Of a DNA stretch of 64,000 nucleotides, positions 1-9,821 are shown piece by piece (position 1 is the stretch's first letter; every line of letters starts with the position of its first letter). Origin of the DNA: Paraburkholderia bryophila. GTDB lineage: Bacteria > Pseudomonadota > Gammaproteobacteria > Burkholderiales > Burkholderiaceae. The notes beneath the pieces were generated by a model, which worked only from the letters and a program-made list of their open reading frames with translations, ran no database searches and had not been told where the DNA came from. Both the position numbers and the translations under genes were made by a program. The stretch is taken from the NCBI RefSeq assembly GCF_003269035.1, contig NZ_QLTK01000001.1:434001-498000 (forward strand), read 5' to 3'.

Positions 1-1077
1 ACGGTCCTTCAGCAAGCCCACCACCGACGTCAGATCCGCGCCCTGCGCCAGCGCGACTTCCTCGATACCCTGCTCGGCAAGGAAAGGCTTCGCCAGCTCC
101 GCGAGCCGCGCGTTGTCCGCTTCCTTGATGTAGTGCGCATTCAGCCAGCTCAGCTTGTTGTGGTCGTACTGCGCCGGCGACTTGCCCAGATGCTCCAGAT
201 CGAACCATTCGACGAACTGCTCGCGCGAGAAAATTTCCGCGTCGCCATGCGACCAGCCCAGACGCGCCAGGTAATTGACCACGGCTTCCGGCAGGAAACC
301 CGCCTCGCGATAGGCCATCACGCTCATCGCGCCATGGCGCTTGCTCATCTTCTCGCCCTGCTCGTTCAGCACGGTCGGCAAGTGCGCGTACACCGGCGGT
401 TCGCCGCCGAGCGCACGCAGAATGTTGATCTGCCGCGGCGTGTTGTTGACGTGATCGTCGCCGCGAATCACGTGCGTGATGCGCATGTCGAGATCGTCGA
501 CCACCACGCAGAAGTTGTAGATCGGCGTGCCGTCCGGGCGCGCAACGACCAGGTCGTCCAGCTCCTCGTTCGAGATCTCGATATGCCCCTTCACCGCGTC
601 GTCCCAGGCGACCACGCCGCTCAACGGATTGCGGAAGCGCAGCACCGGCTGCACGCCGGCCGGCGGCTGCGGCAGCACCTTGCCCGGCTCCGGGCGCCAA
701 GTGCCGTCGTAGCGCGGCTTTTCGCCCGCTTCACGCTGACGCTCGCGCAGCGCGTCGAGTTCTTCCGTGGACATGTAGCACGGGTAGACAAGGCCGGCTT
801 CGCGCATCTGCTGCAGCACTTCGCGATAACGGTCCATGTTCTGCATCTGGTAGAACGGGCCTTCGTCGACATCGAGGCCGAGCCACTGCATGCCGTCGAG
901 GATGGCGTCGACCGCCTCGGTGCTGGAACGCTCGACGTCGGTGTCCTCGATCCGCAGCACGAAGGTCCCTTTCATCTTGCGCGCGAACGCCCACGGATAG
1001 AGCGCGGAGCGAATGTTGCCGAGGTGGATGAAGCCGGTGGGACTCGGTGCGAAACGGGTACGAACGGAGGTGGTCAT
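1..1077 (-). CDS. gltX: Glutamyl-tRNA synthetase, C-terminal part cut by window edge
   Basis: Class I aminoacyl-tRNA synthetase that charges tRNA-Glu in the cytoplasm. The 359 codons present start at ATG 1077 and run off the left edge without a stop, so about 100 C-terminal residues (anticodon-binding domain) are missing. The N-terminus has the nucleotide-binding motif [11 protein letters not shown] (the HIGH equivalent), followed by [11 protein letters not shown]. The second signature EKMSKRHGA (KMSKS equivalent) lies about 240 residues in. Both are typical of proteobacterial GltX. The gene runs leftward, back to back with the patatin gene. A consensus -10 box lies about 130 bp upstream of the start. 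Confidence 0.97.
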   Translation of the reverse strand, partial: MTTSVRTRFAPSPTGFIHLGNIRSALYPWAFARKMKGTFVLRIEDTDVERSSTEAVDAILDGMQWLGLDVDEGPFYQMQNMDRYREVLQQMREAGLVYPCYMSTEELDALRERQREAGEKPRYDGTWRPEPGKVLPQPPAGVQPVLRFRNPLSGVVAWDDAVKGHIEISNEELDDLVVARPDGTPIYNFCVVVDDLDMRITHVIRGDDHVNNTPRQINILRALGGEPPVYAHLPTVLNEQGEKMSKRHGAMSVMAYREAGFLPEAVVNYLARLGWSHGDAEIFSREQFVEWFDLEHLGKSPAQYDHNKLSWLNAHYIKEADNARLAELAKPFLAEQGIEEVALAQGADLTSVVGLLKDR

Positions 1078-1205
1078 TAGCGGTTACTCGGAAGACAGGC
1101 GCCGGCGCCTTGACGGGCCAAACCCGTGAAGCGCGGCAGCGGAGCGCGCCCATACGGCGAACAGACCGCGCGCATGGACACGAAGGAAATAAATACGAGA
1201 GCCGA

Positions 1206-1211
1206 ATTATA
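1206..1211 (-). promoter_or_regulatory. Candidate -10 box of gltX
   Basis: A perfect TATAAT on the minus strand, about 130 bp upstream of the gltX ATG. No convincing -35 hexamer is found at 16-18 bp spacing, so the assignment is tentative. Confidence 0.35.
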
Positions 1212-1464
1212 CCTTTGCTCATCGCGTTGCCTGCCCTCGTCCGAATGGCCAATGACGCGACGCCGCCATCACCCGAAGGGTCTCGCTGCAACGTTTCATT
1301 ACCGCGCCGCCGCGCCCCCGGCGCTTTGATTTATGATGTGCGCGCGCTGCGACTCGTGATCGAACCACAGCGCATGGAATCGCCACCGGCGACCCTGTCC
1401 GTTCGACTCACCCCGTCTGATTGCGGCTCGAGGCCACGCTGTTCGCGTCGCCCGTGCCGTTGCT

Positions 1465-1468
1465 GGAG
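1465..1468 (+). promoter_or_regulatory. Ribosome-binding site that sets the patatin gene start at TTG 1475
   Basis: GGAG lies 6 nt before TTG 1475. The in-frame TTG at 1421 lacks such a site, and starting there would put 18 extra residues before the signal peptide. Confidence 0.6.
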
Positions 1469-1474
1469 AACCCG

Positions 1475-2434
1475 TTGAAATCCACCCCGCCCTGTCTCGC
1501 CCGCCGCAATTTCTCACTGGCCGCCGCTTCCGCCGTGCTGGCCGCCTGCACCACGACCGGCAGCAAGCTCGAGGGCTCGCCGATCACCGCTACACCGACC
1601 CCGTCCACGCCGCCGCTCGACAAGCCGCAGCGCCCGGTGCGCGTCGCGCTCGCGCTGGGCGGCGGTGCCGCGCGCGGCTTCGCGCACATCGGCGTGATCA
1701 AGGCGCTCGAGGCGCGCAACATCCAGGTCGACCTGGTCGCGGGCACGAGCGCGGGCTCGGTGGTTGGCGCGCTGTACGCGTCGGGCATGAACGGCTTCGC
1801 GCTCAACAAGCTGGCGCTGACCATGGACGAAGCGTCGATCAGCGACTGGGCCATGCCGTTTCGCACGCGCGGCTTCCTGCAAGGCATCGCACTGCAGAAC
1901 TACCTGAACACCACGCTGAACAACCGCCCGATCGAGAAGATGGTCAAGCCGCTCGGCGTGGTCGCCACCGACCTCAACAGCGGCCAGCCGATCCTGTTCC
2001 AGCGCGGCAACACGGGCATTGCGGTGCGCGCGTCGTGCAGCGTGCCGTCGATCTTCGAGCCGGTCAAAATCGGCGGCCATGAATACGTGGACGGCGGCCT
2101 GGTGAGCCCGGTGCCAGCGTCGTTCGCGCGCAAGATGGGCGCGGACTTCGTGATCGCCGTGGATATCTCGCAGCGCCCGGAAAGCGGCCAGACCTCCAGT
2201 TCGTTCGACGTGCTGATGCAGACCTTCACGATCATGGGTCAGTCGATCAAGGCTTACGAACTCGACAAGTACGCCGACATCGTGATCCGGCCGAATCTGG
2301 CCGCCATGAGCGGCAGCGATTTCTCGCAGCGCAACGCGGCGATTCTGGCGGGCGAGGAAGCGGTGGCGAAAATGATGCCGGAGTTGCAACGCAAGCTGGC
2401 CGCGGCCCGCTCCACTGGGCAGGCGATCGGGTAA
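1475..2434 (+). CDS. Patatin-like phospholipase, putative Tat-exported lipoprotein
   Basis: Serine acyl-hydrolase of the patatin/RssA family, 319 aa from TTG 1475. The oxyanion-hole motif GGGAARGFAHIG (about residue 62) precedes the nucleophile elbow GTSAG (Ser about 92). The catalytic Asp is in DGG (about 206), giving the Ser-Asp dyad. The N-terminus combines a twin-arginine stretch (ARRNFSLAAAS) with a lipobox LAAC (Cys about 25). This suggests folded export and lipidation, so the enzyme probably acts on phospholipids or lipids at the periplasmic face. It is a monocistronic unit with a strong terminator downstream. The substrate is unknown; Tat use is inferred from the RR motif only. Confidence 0.85.
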   Translation: MKSTPPCLARRNFSLAAASAVLAACTTTGSKLEGSPITATPTPSTPPLDKPQRPVRVALALGGGAARGFAHIGVIKALEARNIQVDLVAGTSAGSVVGALYASGMNGFALNKLALTMDEASISDWAMPFRTRGFLQGIALQNYLNTTLNNRPIEKMVKPLGVVATDLNSGQPILFQRGNTGIAVRASCSVPSIFEPVKIGGHEYVDGGLVSPVPASFARKMGADFVIAVDISQRPESGQTSSSFDVLMQTFTIMGQSIKAYELDKYADIVIRPNLAAMSGSDFSQRNAAILAGEEAVAKMMPELQRKLAAARSTGQAIG

Positions 2435-2558
2435 CGCGGCGGGCACGCGCCGCGATTGGCTGGGTGGTTTGGGCGGCGCCATCGCGCGTCCGGGCCGCCC
2501 TCTTCCAAACCAGCGCCCGGCCAGCTCCAAACGCGGCCCAAACCCGCCGCCCAAACGC

Positions 2559-2592
2559 AAAAAGCCTGCTTCATTCGAAGCAGGCTTTTTTT
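2559..2592. terminator. Bidirectional rho-independent terminator
   Basis: Inverted repeat AAAAAGCCTGCTTC / GAAGCAGGCTTTTT with loop ATTC. It has a T-run on the plus strand and A-run on the other arm, so it can end both the patatin gene and the converging NlpC/P60 gene. Confidence 0.9.
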
Positions 2593-2628
2593 ACGAGACC
2601 CCAACCACCCAATCAATTCAAAGCGAAA

Positions 2629-3294
2629 TCAGTTGTTTCCACCAATCGCCGCGTTCACGCGCTTACGCAGATCCTCGCCGTCCTGGTAAGACGTTTCGAT
2701 CCGGCGTGCACCGGTGTAGCGCTTTTCCCAGTAGCCGCTATCCATGTCGTCGACACGGATCGTGCTGCCCGTGGAAGGCGAATGCACGAACTTGTTGTCG
2801 CCGATATAGATGCCGACGTGCGAGAAAGAACGGCGCATCGTATTGAAGAACACCAGATCGCCCGGCTTGAGGTCGCTGACGCGCACCTTCTCGCCGACGC
2901 GGCTCATTTCTTCGGCACGGCGCGGCAGCGCCATACCGAGGGTGTCCTGGAACACGTAGCGGACGAAGCCGCTGCAATCGAGCCCCGAATCCGGCGTATT
3001 GCCGCCCCAGCGATAGCGCACACCGATCATGTTCAGTGCGCCGACCACCACGTCGCCCGCTTTGCCGGCCATGCCGGACAGGAACGATTTGGCGCCGCCG
3101 TCGCTATCCGGCGTGCTGGCCTGGGAACTCGGGGAGGACAAAGAATTCGACCCGCTGGGGGTCGAAAGTGAGGCATTCGGATTGAAACTGGTGACTTCGT
3201 CGGCGAACGCGCCGGGAGCTGCTGCCATCAAGACGCCAATGAACATCCCGGCGACGACGCGCGTGCAAGCCTGGGTAAGGTTTCTGTGCTGCAT
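2629..3294 (-). CDS. NlpC/P60-family peptidoglycan endopeptidase (Spr/MepS-like)
   Basis: Secreted cysteine peptidase expected to cut stem peptides of peptidoglycan, 221 aa. A signal peptide ends near AFA-D (residues 31/32). A Ser/Pro-rich linker (about 35-70) leads to the NlpC/P60 domain. The catalytic triad is visible: Cys107 in LDCSGFVRYVF, His159 in FSHVGIY and His171 in FVHS. There is no lipobox, so it is likely soluble periplasmic. The gene has its own near-consensus promoter between it and yejF, and shares the bidirectional terminator at its 3' end. Confidence 0.93.
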   Translation of the reverse strand: MQHRNLTQACTRVVAGMFIGVLMAAAPGAFADEVTSFNPNASLSTPSGSNSLSSPSSQASTPDSDGGAKSFLSGMAGKAGDVVVGALNMIGVRYRWGGNTPDSGLDCSGFVRYVFQDTLGMALPRRAEEMSRVGEKVRVSDLKPGDLVFFNTMRRSFSHVGIYIGDNKFVHSPSTGSTIRVDDMDSGYWEKRYTGARRIETSYQDGEDLRKRVNAAIGGNN

Positions 3295-3347
3295 TGGTCG
3301 GTATTTTTTGCCTAAAAATCAGTGGTCTACGGAAAAAATTTTGGTCG

Positions 3348-3376
3348 ATACTAGCCAGTAAGTATTCACGTGTCAA
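3348..3376 (-). promoter_or_regulatory. Sigma-70 promoter of the NlpC/P60 gene
   Basis: On the minus strand a perfect -35 TTGACA (3376-3371) is followed after exactly 17 bp by TAGTAT (3353-3348, 5 of 6 matches). The predicted transcript starts near 3341, about 47 nt before the ATG. Confidence 0.8.
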
Positions 3377-3431
3377 AACAAATAGAAAAATACAATCGAG
3401 ACACGCACCCAATTGGTGAAAGGGTGAAAAA

Positions 3432-5069
3432 TCAATGATCCAGTGCTGCTTTCAGCAGCTTTCGCGTGTACGGGTGCGACGGCGTCGCAAAAATCTGCTC
3501 AACGTCGCCGCTTTCGACGATCGAACCGTTTTGCATCACCGCGACACGGTGCGCCATGGCCCCGATCACGGCCAGATCATGACTGATGAAAACGAAGCCG
3601 AGGTTGTACTTCTGTTGCAACCCGGCGAGCAGTTTCAGCACCTGCTGCTGGATCGAGACATCGAGCGCGCTGGTCGGTTCGTCGAGGATCAGAATGCGCG
3701 GTTCGAGCACCAGCGCCCGGGCGATCGCGATGCGTTGCCGCTGTCCGCCCGAGAACTCGTGCGGATAGCGGTACAGCACCGTGCGGTCGAGGCCGACTTC
3801 GCGCAGCACGGCGACCACCTTGTCGCGCCGCGCCTCGGGCGTCATGGTCGGGCGGTGCAGCGCGAGCCCCTCGCCGACGATCCGTTCGATCGTCTGGCGC
3901 GGCGACAGCGAACTGAACGGGTCCTGAAACACCACCTGCATGTTCGAGCGCAACGTCGTCTGCTCCGCGCCGCGATAACTGCCGAGCGCCCTGCCCTGGA
4001 ACTCGATCTCGCCGTGCACGGTGCGTTGCAGACCGAGCAGCGCCATCGCCAGCGTCGATTTGCCCGAGCCGGATTCGCCGACGATCCCCAGGGTCTCGCC
4101 CTGGCGCACCGACACGGTGGCCTGCGCGACCGCGCGAAACCGTCCCGCGCGGAACCAGCCGCCGAAACCCGGCAGCTTCGTTTTGAAGTCGACTGAAACA
4201 TCGCGCGCTTCGAGCAGCACCGGCGAGATCGGCAGCACCGGCACCACCGTGCGCTCGGGCCGGCTTGCGAGCAGCCGCTGCGTATAAGGATGCTGCGGCG
4301 ACGCGAACACCTGGTCGACCGGCCCGCTCTCCACCAGCACGCCCTTCTCCATCACCGCAATGCGCTGCGCGAAATGACGCACCAGGTTCAGGTCGTGCGT
4401 GATCAGCAACACGGCCATGCCGCGCTTTTCCGCTTCGTCGCGCTGCAACTCCAGCAGCAGTTCGACGATCTGCGCGCGGATCGTCACGTCGAGCGCGGTG
4501 GTCGGTTCGTCGGCGAGCAACAGACGCGGGCGGCACGCCAGCGCCATCGCGATCATCGCGCGCTGCCGCTGGCCGCCCGACAGCTGATGCGGATAGCTGT
4601 TCACGCGCTTGCCCGGCTCCGCGATTCCCGTGCGGCCCAGCAGCGCGACGGCGCGCTTGCGCGCCTCGTTGGCCGTCACGCCGTCATGCACGACGATGGT
4701 TTCCGCAATCTGGTCGCCGACCGTGTAGAGCGGATTGAGCGCCGTCATCGGCTCCTGAAAGATCATCGCGATGTCCGAGCCGCGCAGACCGCGCATCTCG
4801 CGTTCGCTTCTGGCGAGCAGATCCTCGCCGTCGAAACGGATCGCCCCGCTCACCTGCGCGTCGTTCAGCAGACGCAGGATCGACAGCGCGGTCACGCTCT
4901 TGCCCGAGCCCGATTCGCCGACCAGCGCGACCCGTTCGCCGCGCGCGATCGCGAGCGTGACGTCGTTCACCGCGACCGTGTCGCCGAAGGTGACGTGCAG
5001 ATGCTCGAGCTCCAGCAGCGGCGGCGTGGGCGCTTGCGCACCGTTTGGCGTGGTTGGCGTGGCGCTCAT
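3432..5069 (-). CDS. yejF: YejF-type ABC transporter ATPase (two fused nucleotide-binding domains)
   Basis: Cytoplasmic ATPase powering an oligopeptide/microcin C type importer, 545 aa. It is two ABC domains in tandem. Each has a Walker A GESGSGKS (residues 51-58 and about 335), an ABC signature (LSGGQRQR and FSGGQRQR) and a Walker B (LLADEP and LILDEP), so both sites should be active. The start ATG overlaps the stop of yejE (ATGA), showing translational coupling. It is the last gene of the minus-strand yejABEF operon. The peptide specificity cannot be read from the sequence. Confidence 0.95.
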   Translation of the reverse strand: MSATPTTPNGAQAPTPPLLELEHLHVTFGDTVAVNDVTLAIARGERVALVGESGSGKSVTALSILRLLNDAQVSGAIRFDGEDLLARSEREMRGLRGSDIAMIFQEPMTALNPLYTVGDQIAETIVVHDGVTANEARKRAVALLGRTGIAEPGKRVNSYPHQLSGGQRQRAMIAMALACRPRLLLADEPTTALDVTIRAQIVELLLELQRDEAEKRGMAVLLITHDLNLVRHFAQRIAVMEKGVLVESGPVDQVFASPQHPYTQRLLASRPERTVVPVLPISPVLLEARDVSVDFKTKLPGFGGWFRAGRFRAVAQATVSVRQGETLGIVGESGSGKSTLAMALLGLQRTVHGEIEFQGRALGSYRGAEQTTLRSNMQVVFQDPFSSLSPRQTIERIVGEGLALHRPTMTPEARRDKVVAVLREVGLDRTVLYRYPHEFSGGQRQRIAIARALVLEPRILILDEPTSALDVSIQQQVLKLLAGLQQKYNLGFVFISHDLAVIGAMAHRVAVMQNGSIVESGDVEQIFATPSHPYTRKLLKAALDH

Positions 5070-6172
5070 TGATTGCCTCCGGCGCGCATCGCATCGGCGA
5101 TCCGGGTGTCGAGCGCATTACGCAGCGCGTCGCCCATGAAGGTCAGCAGCAACAGCATCGCGACCAGCACGCCGAAGGTGGACAACGAGATCCACCACGC
5201 GTCGAGATTCGCCTTGCCTTGCGCCAGCAGTTCGCCGAGGCTCGGCGTGGGCGACGGCACGCCGAGGCCGAGAAAGTCGAGGCTCGTCAACGCGAGAATC
5301 GCCCCGCTCATCCGGAACGGCAGGAACGTGATCACCGGCGTCAGACTGTTGGGCAACACGTGCCGCCACATGATCTGCCAGCTCGACAGCCCCATGGCCC
5401 GCCCCGCCCGCACGTAATCCTGCTGGCGATTGCGCAGAAATTCCGCGCGCACGTAATCGGACAGACCGATCCAGCCGAACAGCGACAGCAGCACGATCAG
5501 CAGGATGAACCCCGGCTCGAAAATCGACGAGAAGATGATCAGCAGATAAAGCTCGGGCATCGCGCTCCAGATTTCGATCAGCCGCTGCCCGACGATATCG
5601 ATGCGCCCGCCGAAGAACCCCTGCACCGCGCCCGCCGCGATGCCGAGCACCGTGCCGATCAGCGTCAGCACCAGGCCGAACTCCACCGACACACGAAAGC
5701 CGTACAGCAGCCGCGCGAACAGGTCGCGGCCGCGGTCGTCGGTGCCGAGCCAGTTATCGCGCGACGGCGGCGCCGGGTTCGGCGCCGTCGAGAAGTAATT
5801 CAGCGTGTCGTAGTAATAGCGGTTCGGCGGATACACCGCGAAGTTGCCCGGCGCATCGAGACGTTGCATGACGTACGGATCGAGATAGTCCGCAGGCGTC
5901 GGAAAATCGCCGCCGAAGGTGGTCTCGGCGTAGGTCTTGAACAGCGGGAAATACAGCTGGCCGTCGTAACGCACCACCAGCGGCTTGTCGTTCGACCACA
6001 GCGGACCGACCAGGCTCGCCGCGAACGCGACGACGAACACGATCAGACTCCAGTAACCCAGCCGCTGCCGGCGAAACCGCTGCCAGACCCGGCGCGCGGG
6101 CGAAGGCGAGACGAACGCGCGAGCCGGTTCGGTGCGCGCCGCCGCATCGGTGGAAAGGCGGGCTCGATTCAT
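5066..6172 (-). CDS. yejE: YejE-type ABC transporter permease
   Basis: Inner-membrane permease of the peptide importer, 368 aa. I start it at ATG 6172, which overlaps the yejB stop (TGATG). A longer open frame upstream only reads the yejB gene out of frame. It has one N-terminal membrane segment (YWSLIVFVVAFAASLVG), then a periplasmic stretch, the motif NWLGTDDRGRDLFARLLYG typical of DppC/OppC permeases, and several C-terminal helices with the EAA-like loop YVRAGRAMGLSSWQIMWRHVLPN. It overlaps yejF by 4 nt. Confidence 0.95.
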   Translation of the reverse strand: MNRARLSTDAAARTEPARAFVSPSPARRVWQRFRRQRLGYWSLIVFVVAFAASLVGPLWSNDKPLVVRYDGQLYFPLFKTYAETTFGGDFPTPADYLDPYVMQRLDAPGNFAVYPPNRYYYDTLNYFSTAPNPAPPSRDNWLGTDDRGRDLFARLLYGFRVSVEFGLVLTLIGTVLGIAAGAVQGFFGGRIDIVGQRLIEIWSAMPELYLLIIFSSIFEPGFILLIVLLSLFGWIGLSDYVRAEFLRNRQQDYVRAGRAMGLSSWQIMWRHVLPNSLTPVITFLPFRMSGAILALTSLDFLGLGVPSPTPSLGELLAQGKANLDAWWISLSTFGVLVAMLLLLTFMGDALRNALDTRIADAMRAGGNQ

Positions 6173-7209
6173 CAACGCTCCAGTTGTTCGAATTGGATGC
6201 GGGGATCGACCCACACATAGCAAAGGTCGGAAATCAGCTTGGTCGCAAGACCGATCAGCGTGAACAGATACAGCGTGCCGAGCACGACCGGATAGTCGCG
6301 CCGCACCACCGATTCGTACGACAGCAGGCCGAGGCCGTCGAGCGAGAAAAGCGTTTCGATCAGCAGGCTGCCGGTAAAGAACGCGCCGATAAACGCCGCC
6401 GGGAACCCCACGATCAACGGCAGCAAGGCGTTTCGAAACACGTGCTTCCACAGTACGCGCCGCTCGGACAGCCCTTTGGCGCGCGCGGTCAGCACGTATT
6501 GCTTGCGGATCTCGTCGAGGAAGGCGTTCTTGGTGAGCATGGTGACGACCGCGAAGCTGCCCACCACCGAGGCCGTGATCGGCAAGGTGATGTGCCACAG
6601 ATAATCCACGATCTTGCCGCCCATGCTCAACTGCGCCCAGTTGTCCGAGGTGAGGTTGCGCAGCGGAAACAGTTGCAGGAAGGTGCCGCCGCCGAACAGC
6701 ACGAGCAGCAGCACACCCAGCACGAAGCCGGGAATCGCGTAGCCGATCAGCACCACCAGACTCGTCGCGAGGTCGAAACGCGAGCCGTTGCGCACCGCCT
6801 TCGCGATGCCCAGCGGCACCGATATCAGGTACGTCAGGAAGAAGGTCCACAAGCCGATGCTGATCGACACCGGCAGCTTCGACACGATCAGCGACCACAC
6901 GCTTTGATGGCGAAAATAGCTCTGGCCGAGGTCGAAGGTCGAGAAGCGCTTGAGCATCAGGCCATAGCGTTCGAGCGGCGGCTTGTCGAAACCGTACAGC
7001 GCCTTGAGTTGCGCGATCTGCTGCGCGTCGACGCCGCTATGCGCGCGCAGACCGAACGGCGCGCCGTTTTCCGCGCCCTTGCGCAACTCGTGCTGCATCT
7101 GCTCGACCGGACCGCCGGGGACGAACTGGATCACCACGAAGGTCAGCGTCAGCACGCCGAGCAGGGTCGGGATCATCAGCAGCAGGCGTTTGAGGATGTA
7201 GCTCCACAT
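6172..7209 (-). CDS. yejB: YejB-type ABC transporter permease
   Basis: Inner-membrane permease that pairs with YejE, 345 aa. It begins MWSYILKRLLLMIPTLLGV, the usual first helix and motif of DppB/OppB permeases. It carries the EAA-like cytoplasmic loop (TARAKGLSERRVLWKHVFRNALLP) that contacts the ATPase, and ends with two further helices. It lies 61 bp downstream of yejA and shares one base with the yejE start, so yejA, yejB, yejE and yejF form one operon. Confidence 0.95.
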   Translation of the reverse strand: MWSYILKRLLLMIPTLLGVLTLTFVVIQFVPGGPVEQMQHELRKGAENGAPFGLRAHSGVDAQQIAQLKALYGFDKPPLERYGLMLKRFSTFDLGQSYFRHQSVWSLIVSKLPVSISIGLWTFFLTYLISVPLGIAKAVRNGSRFDLATSLVVLIGYAIPGFVLGVLLLVLFGGGTFLQLFPLRNLTSDNWAQLSMGGKIVDYLWHITLPITASVVGSFAVVTMLTKNAFLDEIRKQYVLTARAKGLSERRVLWKHVFRNALLPLIVGFPAAFIGAFFTGSLLIETLFSLDGLGLLSYESVVRRDYPVVLGTLYLFTLIGLATKLISDLCYVWVDPRIQFEQLER

Positions 7210-7270
7210 GGCGGGGTGTCCGGTGCGAATACGGTGAATGGATCACGCGTCGGCGTGGCGACGTGACCGG

Positions 7271-9163
7271 CTAGGGCTGCGTTGGCGCAGCGGGTTGCGG
7301 CGGGTTCTGGCCGGCCGTTTGCGCCGGTTGGTACCACCACATCGACGTGATCCAGCCTTCCGCGCCATAGTACAGGGGCAAGGTCTTCGGCCACGCCAGA
7401 CCACGCTTGAACGCCACCCGATGCGTCGCGCTGTACCAGTGCGGCACCACGTAGTAGCCATTGATCAGCACACGGTCGAGCGCATGCGTCGCGTCGAGCA
7501 GTTGCTCGCGCGTTTGCGCCTGCACGAGCGCGCGCAGAATCGCATCGACGGCCGGCGATTTCAGGCCGATCACGTTGTCGGAACCTGGCGTGTCGGCGGC
7601 CTTGCTGCCGAAGCGGTCGATCTGCTCCGAGCCCGGCACCTGCACGTCACCCATGCGGATCGTCGTGGTGTCGAAATCGAACGCGTCGAGCCGCTTCTGA
7701 TAGACAGCGAAATCCGACACGCGAAACGTCGCCGTAATGCCCAGCTTCTGCAGATTGCGGATAAAGGTGGCGACGATCGGCTCCATCTGCGCGGACGAAC
7801 CGGAATCGTCGAGAATCTCGAACTGGAACGGCTCGCCGCGGGCGTTGCGCAACGCATTGTCGCGATAGGTCCAGCCGGCTTGCTGCAACAGCGCGCGCGC
7901 CTGCAGCAGATTGGCGCGCAACGAACCGGGCGCATCGGTGTCCGGCTGCTTCGGCGGCGGCCCGAACACGGCGGGGTCGAGCTTCGCGCGCCACGGTTCG
8001 AGCAGCGCGAGTTCGCCCGGCGCCGGCAAGCCCCTGGCCTGCAGATCCGTGTTGGCGAAGTAGCTGTCGATCCGCGTGTACTGATTGAAGAACAACTGGC
8101 GGTTCAGCCATTGAAAGTCGAGCGCGAGATCGAGCGCCTTGCGCACCCGCACGTCCTGGAACAGCGGCCGCCGCAGGTTCAGCATGAAGCCCTGCATGCC
8201 GGTGCCGTTATGTTGCGGAAACTCGCGCTTGATCAGCTCGCCGCTGTCGAACTTCTTGCCCACGTCGCGTCGCACCCAATTACGCGCAACGTATTCGACC
8301 AGTGCGTCGTACTCGCCCGCCTTGAACGCTTCGAGCCGTGCGGTGCTATCGGAATAGAGCTTGTAGACGATCCGGTCGAAGTTGTTCATGCCGACCCGCA
8401 CCGGCAACGTCGCCCCCCAGTACTTCGGGTCGCGACGGTAGGTGATGGTGCGGCCGTTGTCGTACTGGTCGATCAGATAAGGCCCGCTGGCAACCGGTTT
8501 TTCGAACGCCATCTGGTCGAACGGAATCCGGCTGCCGTCGGGCTTCACGCCCCACTTGCGCGAGAACACCGGCATGCTGCCCGCGAGTAGCGGCAACTCG
8601 CGATTGCGTTGGCGGAACTCGAAGCGGATGGTCTGCGGATCGACCACCACCGCGCGCGTGATCTCGCCGAAATACGAGGCGAACTGCGGCGCGGCCTGCG
8701 GACTTTTCAACGTGTCGAGTGAGAACTTGACGTCGGCGGCGGTGACCGGATCGCCGTTCGAAAAACGCGCGCGCGGATTGATGTGGAAGGTGGTCGACAA
8801 GCCGTCCGGCGCGATAGCGATGTCGTCGGCGAGCAGGCCGTAGGCGGACGCGACTTCGTCGCTGCTGCCGATGGTCAGGCTCTCGAACATCAGGTCCACG
8901 CCCGGCGCCGGGTTGCCGCGCAGCGTGAACGGATTGAATTTATCGAAGCTCGTCAAGCGGTTCGGGTTGGCCAGCACCAGGGTGCCGCCCTTCGGCGCGT
9001 CGGGGTTGACGTAGTCGAAGTGCTTGAAGTCCGCCGGGTATTTCGGCGCGCCGTATTGCGCGATCGCATAAACCGCGTGCGCCGCCGGCGACGCCAGCAA
9101 ACCCGAAAGGGCAAGCACGGCGCTCATCGCGGCGGCGCATACCGTGCGCCATGCGCGCGGCAT
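7271..9163 (-). CDS. yejA: YejA-type periplasmic oligopeptide-binding protein
   Basis: Family 5 extracellular solute-binding protein that delivers peptides to YejBE, 630 aa from ATG 9163. This start puts a normal signal peptide at the N-terminus (MPRAWRTVCAAAMSAVLAL, cleavage near AHA-VYA) and gives a length close to E. coli YejA (about 600). In-frame ATGs at 9298 (with AAGG at 5 nt) and 9334 exist but would put 45 or 57 residues before the signal peptide. The mature part has the YAIAQYGAPKYP and FNPFTLRG motifs of YejA-like proteins. First gene of the yejABEF operon. Confidence 0.93.
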   Translation of the reverse strand: MPRAWRTVCAAAMSAVLALSGLLASPAAHAVYAIAQYGAPKYPADFKHFDYVNPDAPKGGTLVLANPNRLTSFDKFNPFTLRGNPAPGVDLMFESLTIGSSDEVASAYGLLADDIAIAPDGLSTTFHINPRARFSNGDPVTAADVKFSLDTLKSPQAAPQFASYFGEITRAVVVDPQTIRFEFRQRNRELPLLAGSMPVFSRKWGVKPDGSRIPFDQMAFEKPVASGPYLIDQYDNGRTITYRRDPKYWGATLPVRVGMNNFDRIVYKLYSDSTARLEAFKAGEYDALVEYVARNWVRRDVGKKFDSGELIKREFPQHNGTGMQGFMLNLRRPLFQDVRVRKALDLALDFQWLNRQLFFNQYTRIDSYFANTDLQARGLPAPGELALLEPWRAKLDPAVFGPPPKQPDTDAPGSLRANLLQARALLQQAGWTYRDNALRNARGEPFQFEILDDSGSSAQMEPIVATFIRNLQKLGITATFRVSDFAVYQKRLDAFDFDTTTIRMGDVQVPGSEQIDRFGSKAADTPGSDNVIGLKSPAVDAILRALVQAQTREQLLDATHALDRVLINGYYVVPHWYSATHRVAFKRGLAWPKTLPLYYGAEGWITSMWWYQPAQTAGQNPPQPAAPTQP

Positions 9164-9415
9164 GCGTGACGCGCCTCGATCCGGCCACGCGAGCGGCGAG
9201 CGCTGCGCGATAAGCGGCAAACCAGCACGCGAGAGTCTTTGAATCACGCTGCACCGAAGTGCATGAGGCGTCGGAACTCGTCGCGAGCCAGTTGTCATGG
9301 GGGCCTTGATGGTGACGCAGCGTTGGAAGGGCAACAGCGATGCGAGAGAATTCTACCCAATAAAAGCGCGCCGGCCGCAACATCCCGATACATCACGATA
9401 AAGCACGAGCCCAAT
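9164..9415. other. Upstream region of the yej operon
   Basis: Contains the alternative yejA starts (9298, 9334) and a minus-strand TAGAAT (9355-9350) that could be the -10 of the operon. A TTGCGG lies 19 bp further upstream, so the promoter is weak by eye. No other gene is supported. Confidence 0.4.
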
Positions 9416-9444
9416 GAAAAAACCGCCCGAAGGCGGTTTCTCTT
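9416..9444 (-). terminator. Rho-independent terminator of the PXPV-repeat gene
   Basis: Stem AAACCGCC / GGCGGTTT (9420-9439) with a CGAA loop. On the minus strand the hairpin is followed by a run of T. It sits 30 bp after the stop of the 9474-9821 gene. Confidence 0.85.
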
Positions 9445-9473
9445 TACGATCGACTCAATCGTGGCGCGATACC

Positions 9474-9821
9474 TCAATGCCAGCCGCGATGATTGTCGTA
9501 GTGGTCGCGACCGTAGTCGTAGCGGCCCGGCGGATGATGGCGATACCAGTCGTCGCGGGCCCAATACCGGCGGCCGTCCCAGTAGCGGTCGCCATGCCAG
9601 CCGATCACGATGGCCGGACCGCCGTAGTACACGGGCGCCGGTTGATATACGACCGGCGGCGGAGGCGGCGGCGGAGGTGCATAGACAGGAGCCGGGGCGA
9701 CATAGACCGGCGCGGGAATCCCGATATTGACCCCGACGTTAAAGCCACCGGCCATGGCAGCACCTGATGCACCCAACGCGAGAACCCCGATCAGAAGTGG
9801 AACAAGACGAGTGGACTTCAT
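9474..9821 (-). CDS. Small exported proline-rich protein with PXPV repeats
   Basis: 115 aa with a clear signal peptide (cleavage near AMA-GG). The mature part is built of PAPVY/PXPV repeats and a run of eight prolines (residues about 40-62). It ends in a Tyr/Arg/His/Asp-rich tail (GDRYWDGRRYWARDDWYRHH) that looks able to bind metal or polyanions. Proteins of this shape are common in Burkholderia (PXPV repeat family) and have no established function. The gene is monocistronic with its own terminator. A TATATT at 9863-9858 could be its -10. Confidence 0.8.
   Translation of the reverse strand: MKSTRLVPLLIGVLALGASGAAMAGGFNVGVNIGIPAPVYVAPAPVYAPPPPPPPPVVYQPAPVYYGGPAIVIGWHGDRYWDGRRYWARDDWYRHHPPGRYDYGRDHYDNHRGWH

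Larger units (their letters stand above)
1078..1474. other. Divergent intergenic region gltX / patatin gene
   Basis: About 400 bp between two divergent genes. It holds the candidate gltX -10 box and the ribosome-binding site of the patatin gene. Short open frames here lack start signals and family features. I see no RNA gene or repeat. Confidence 0.5.
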
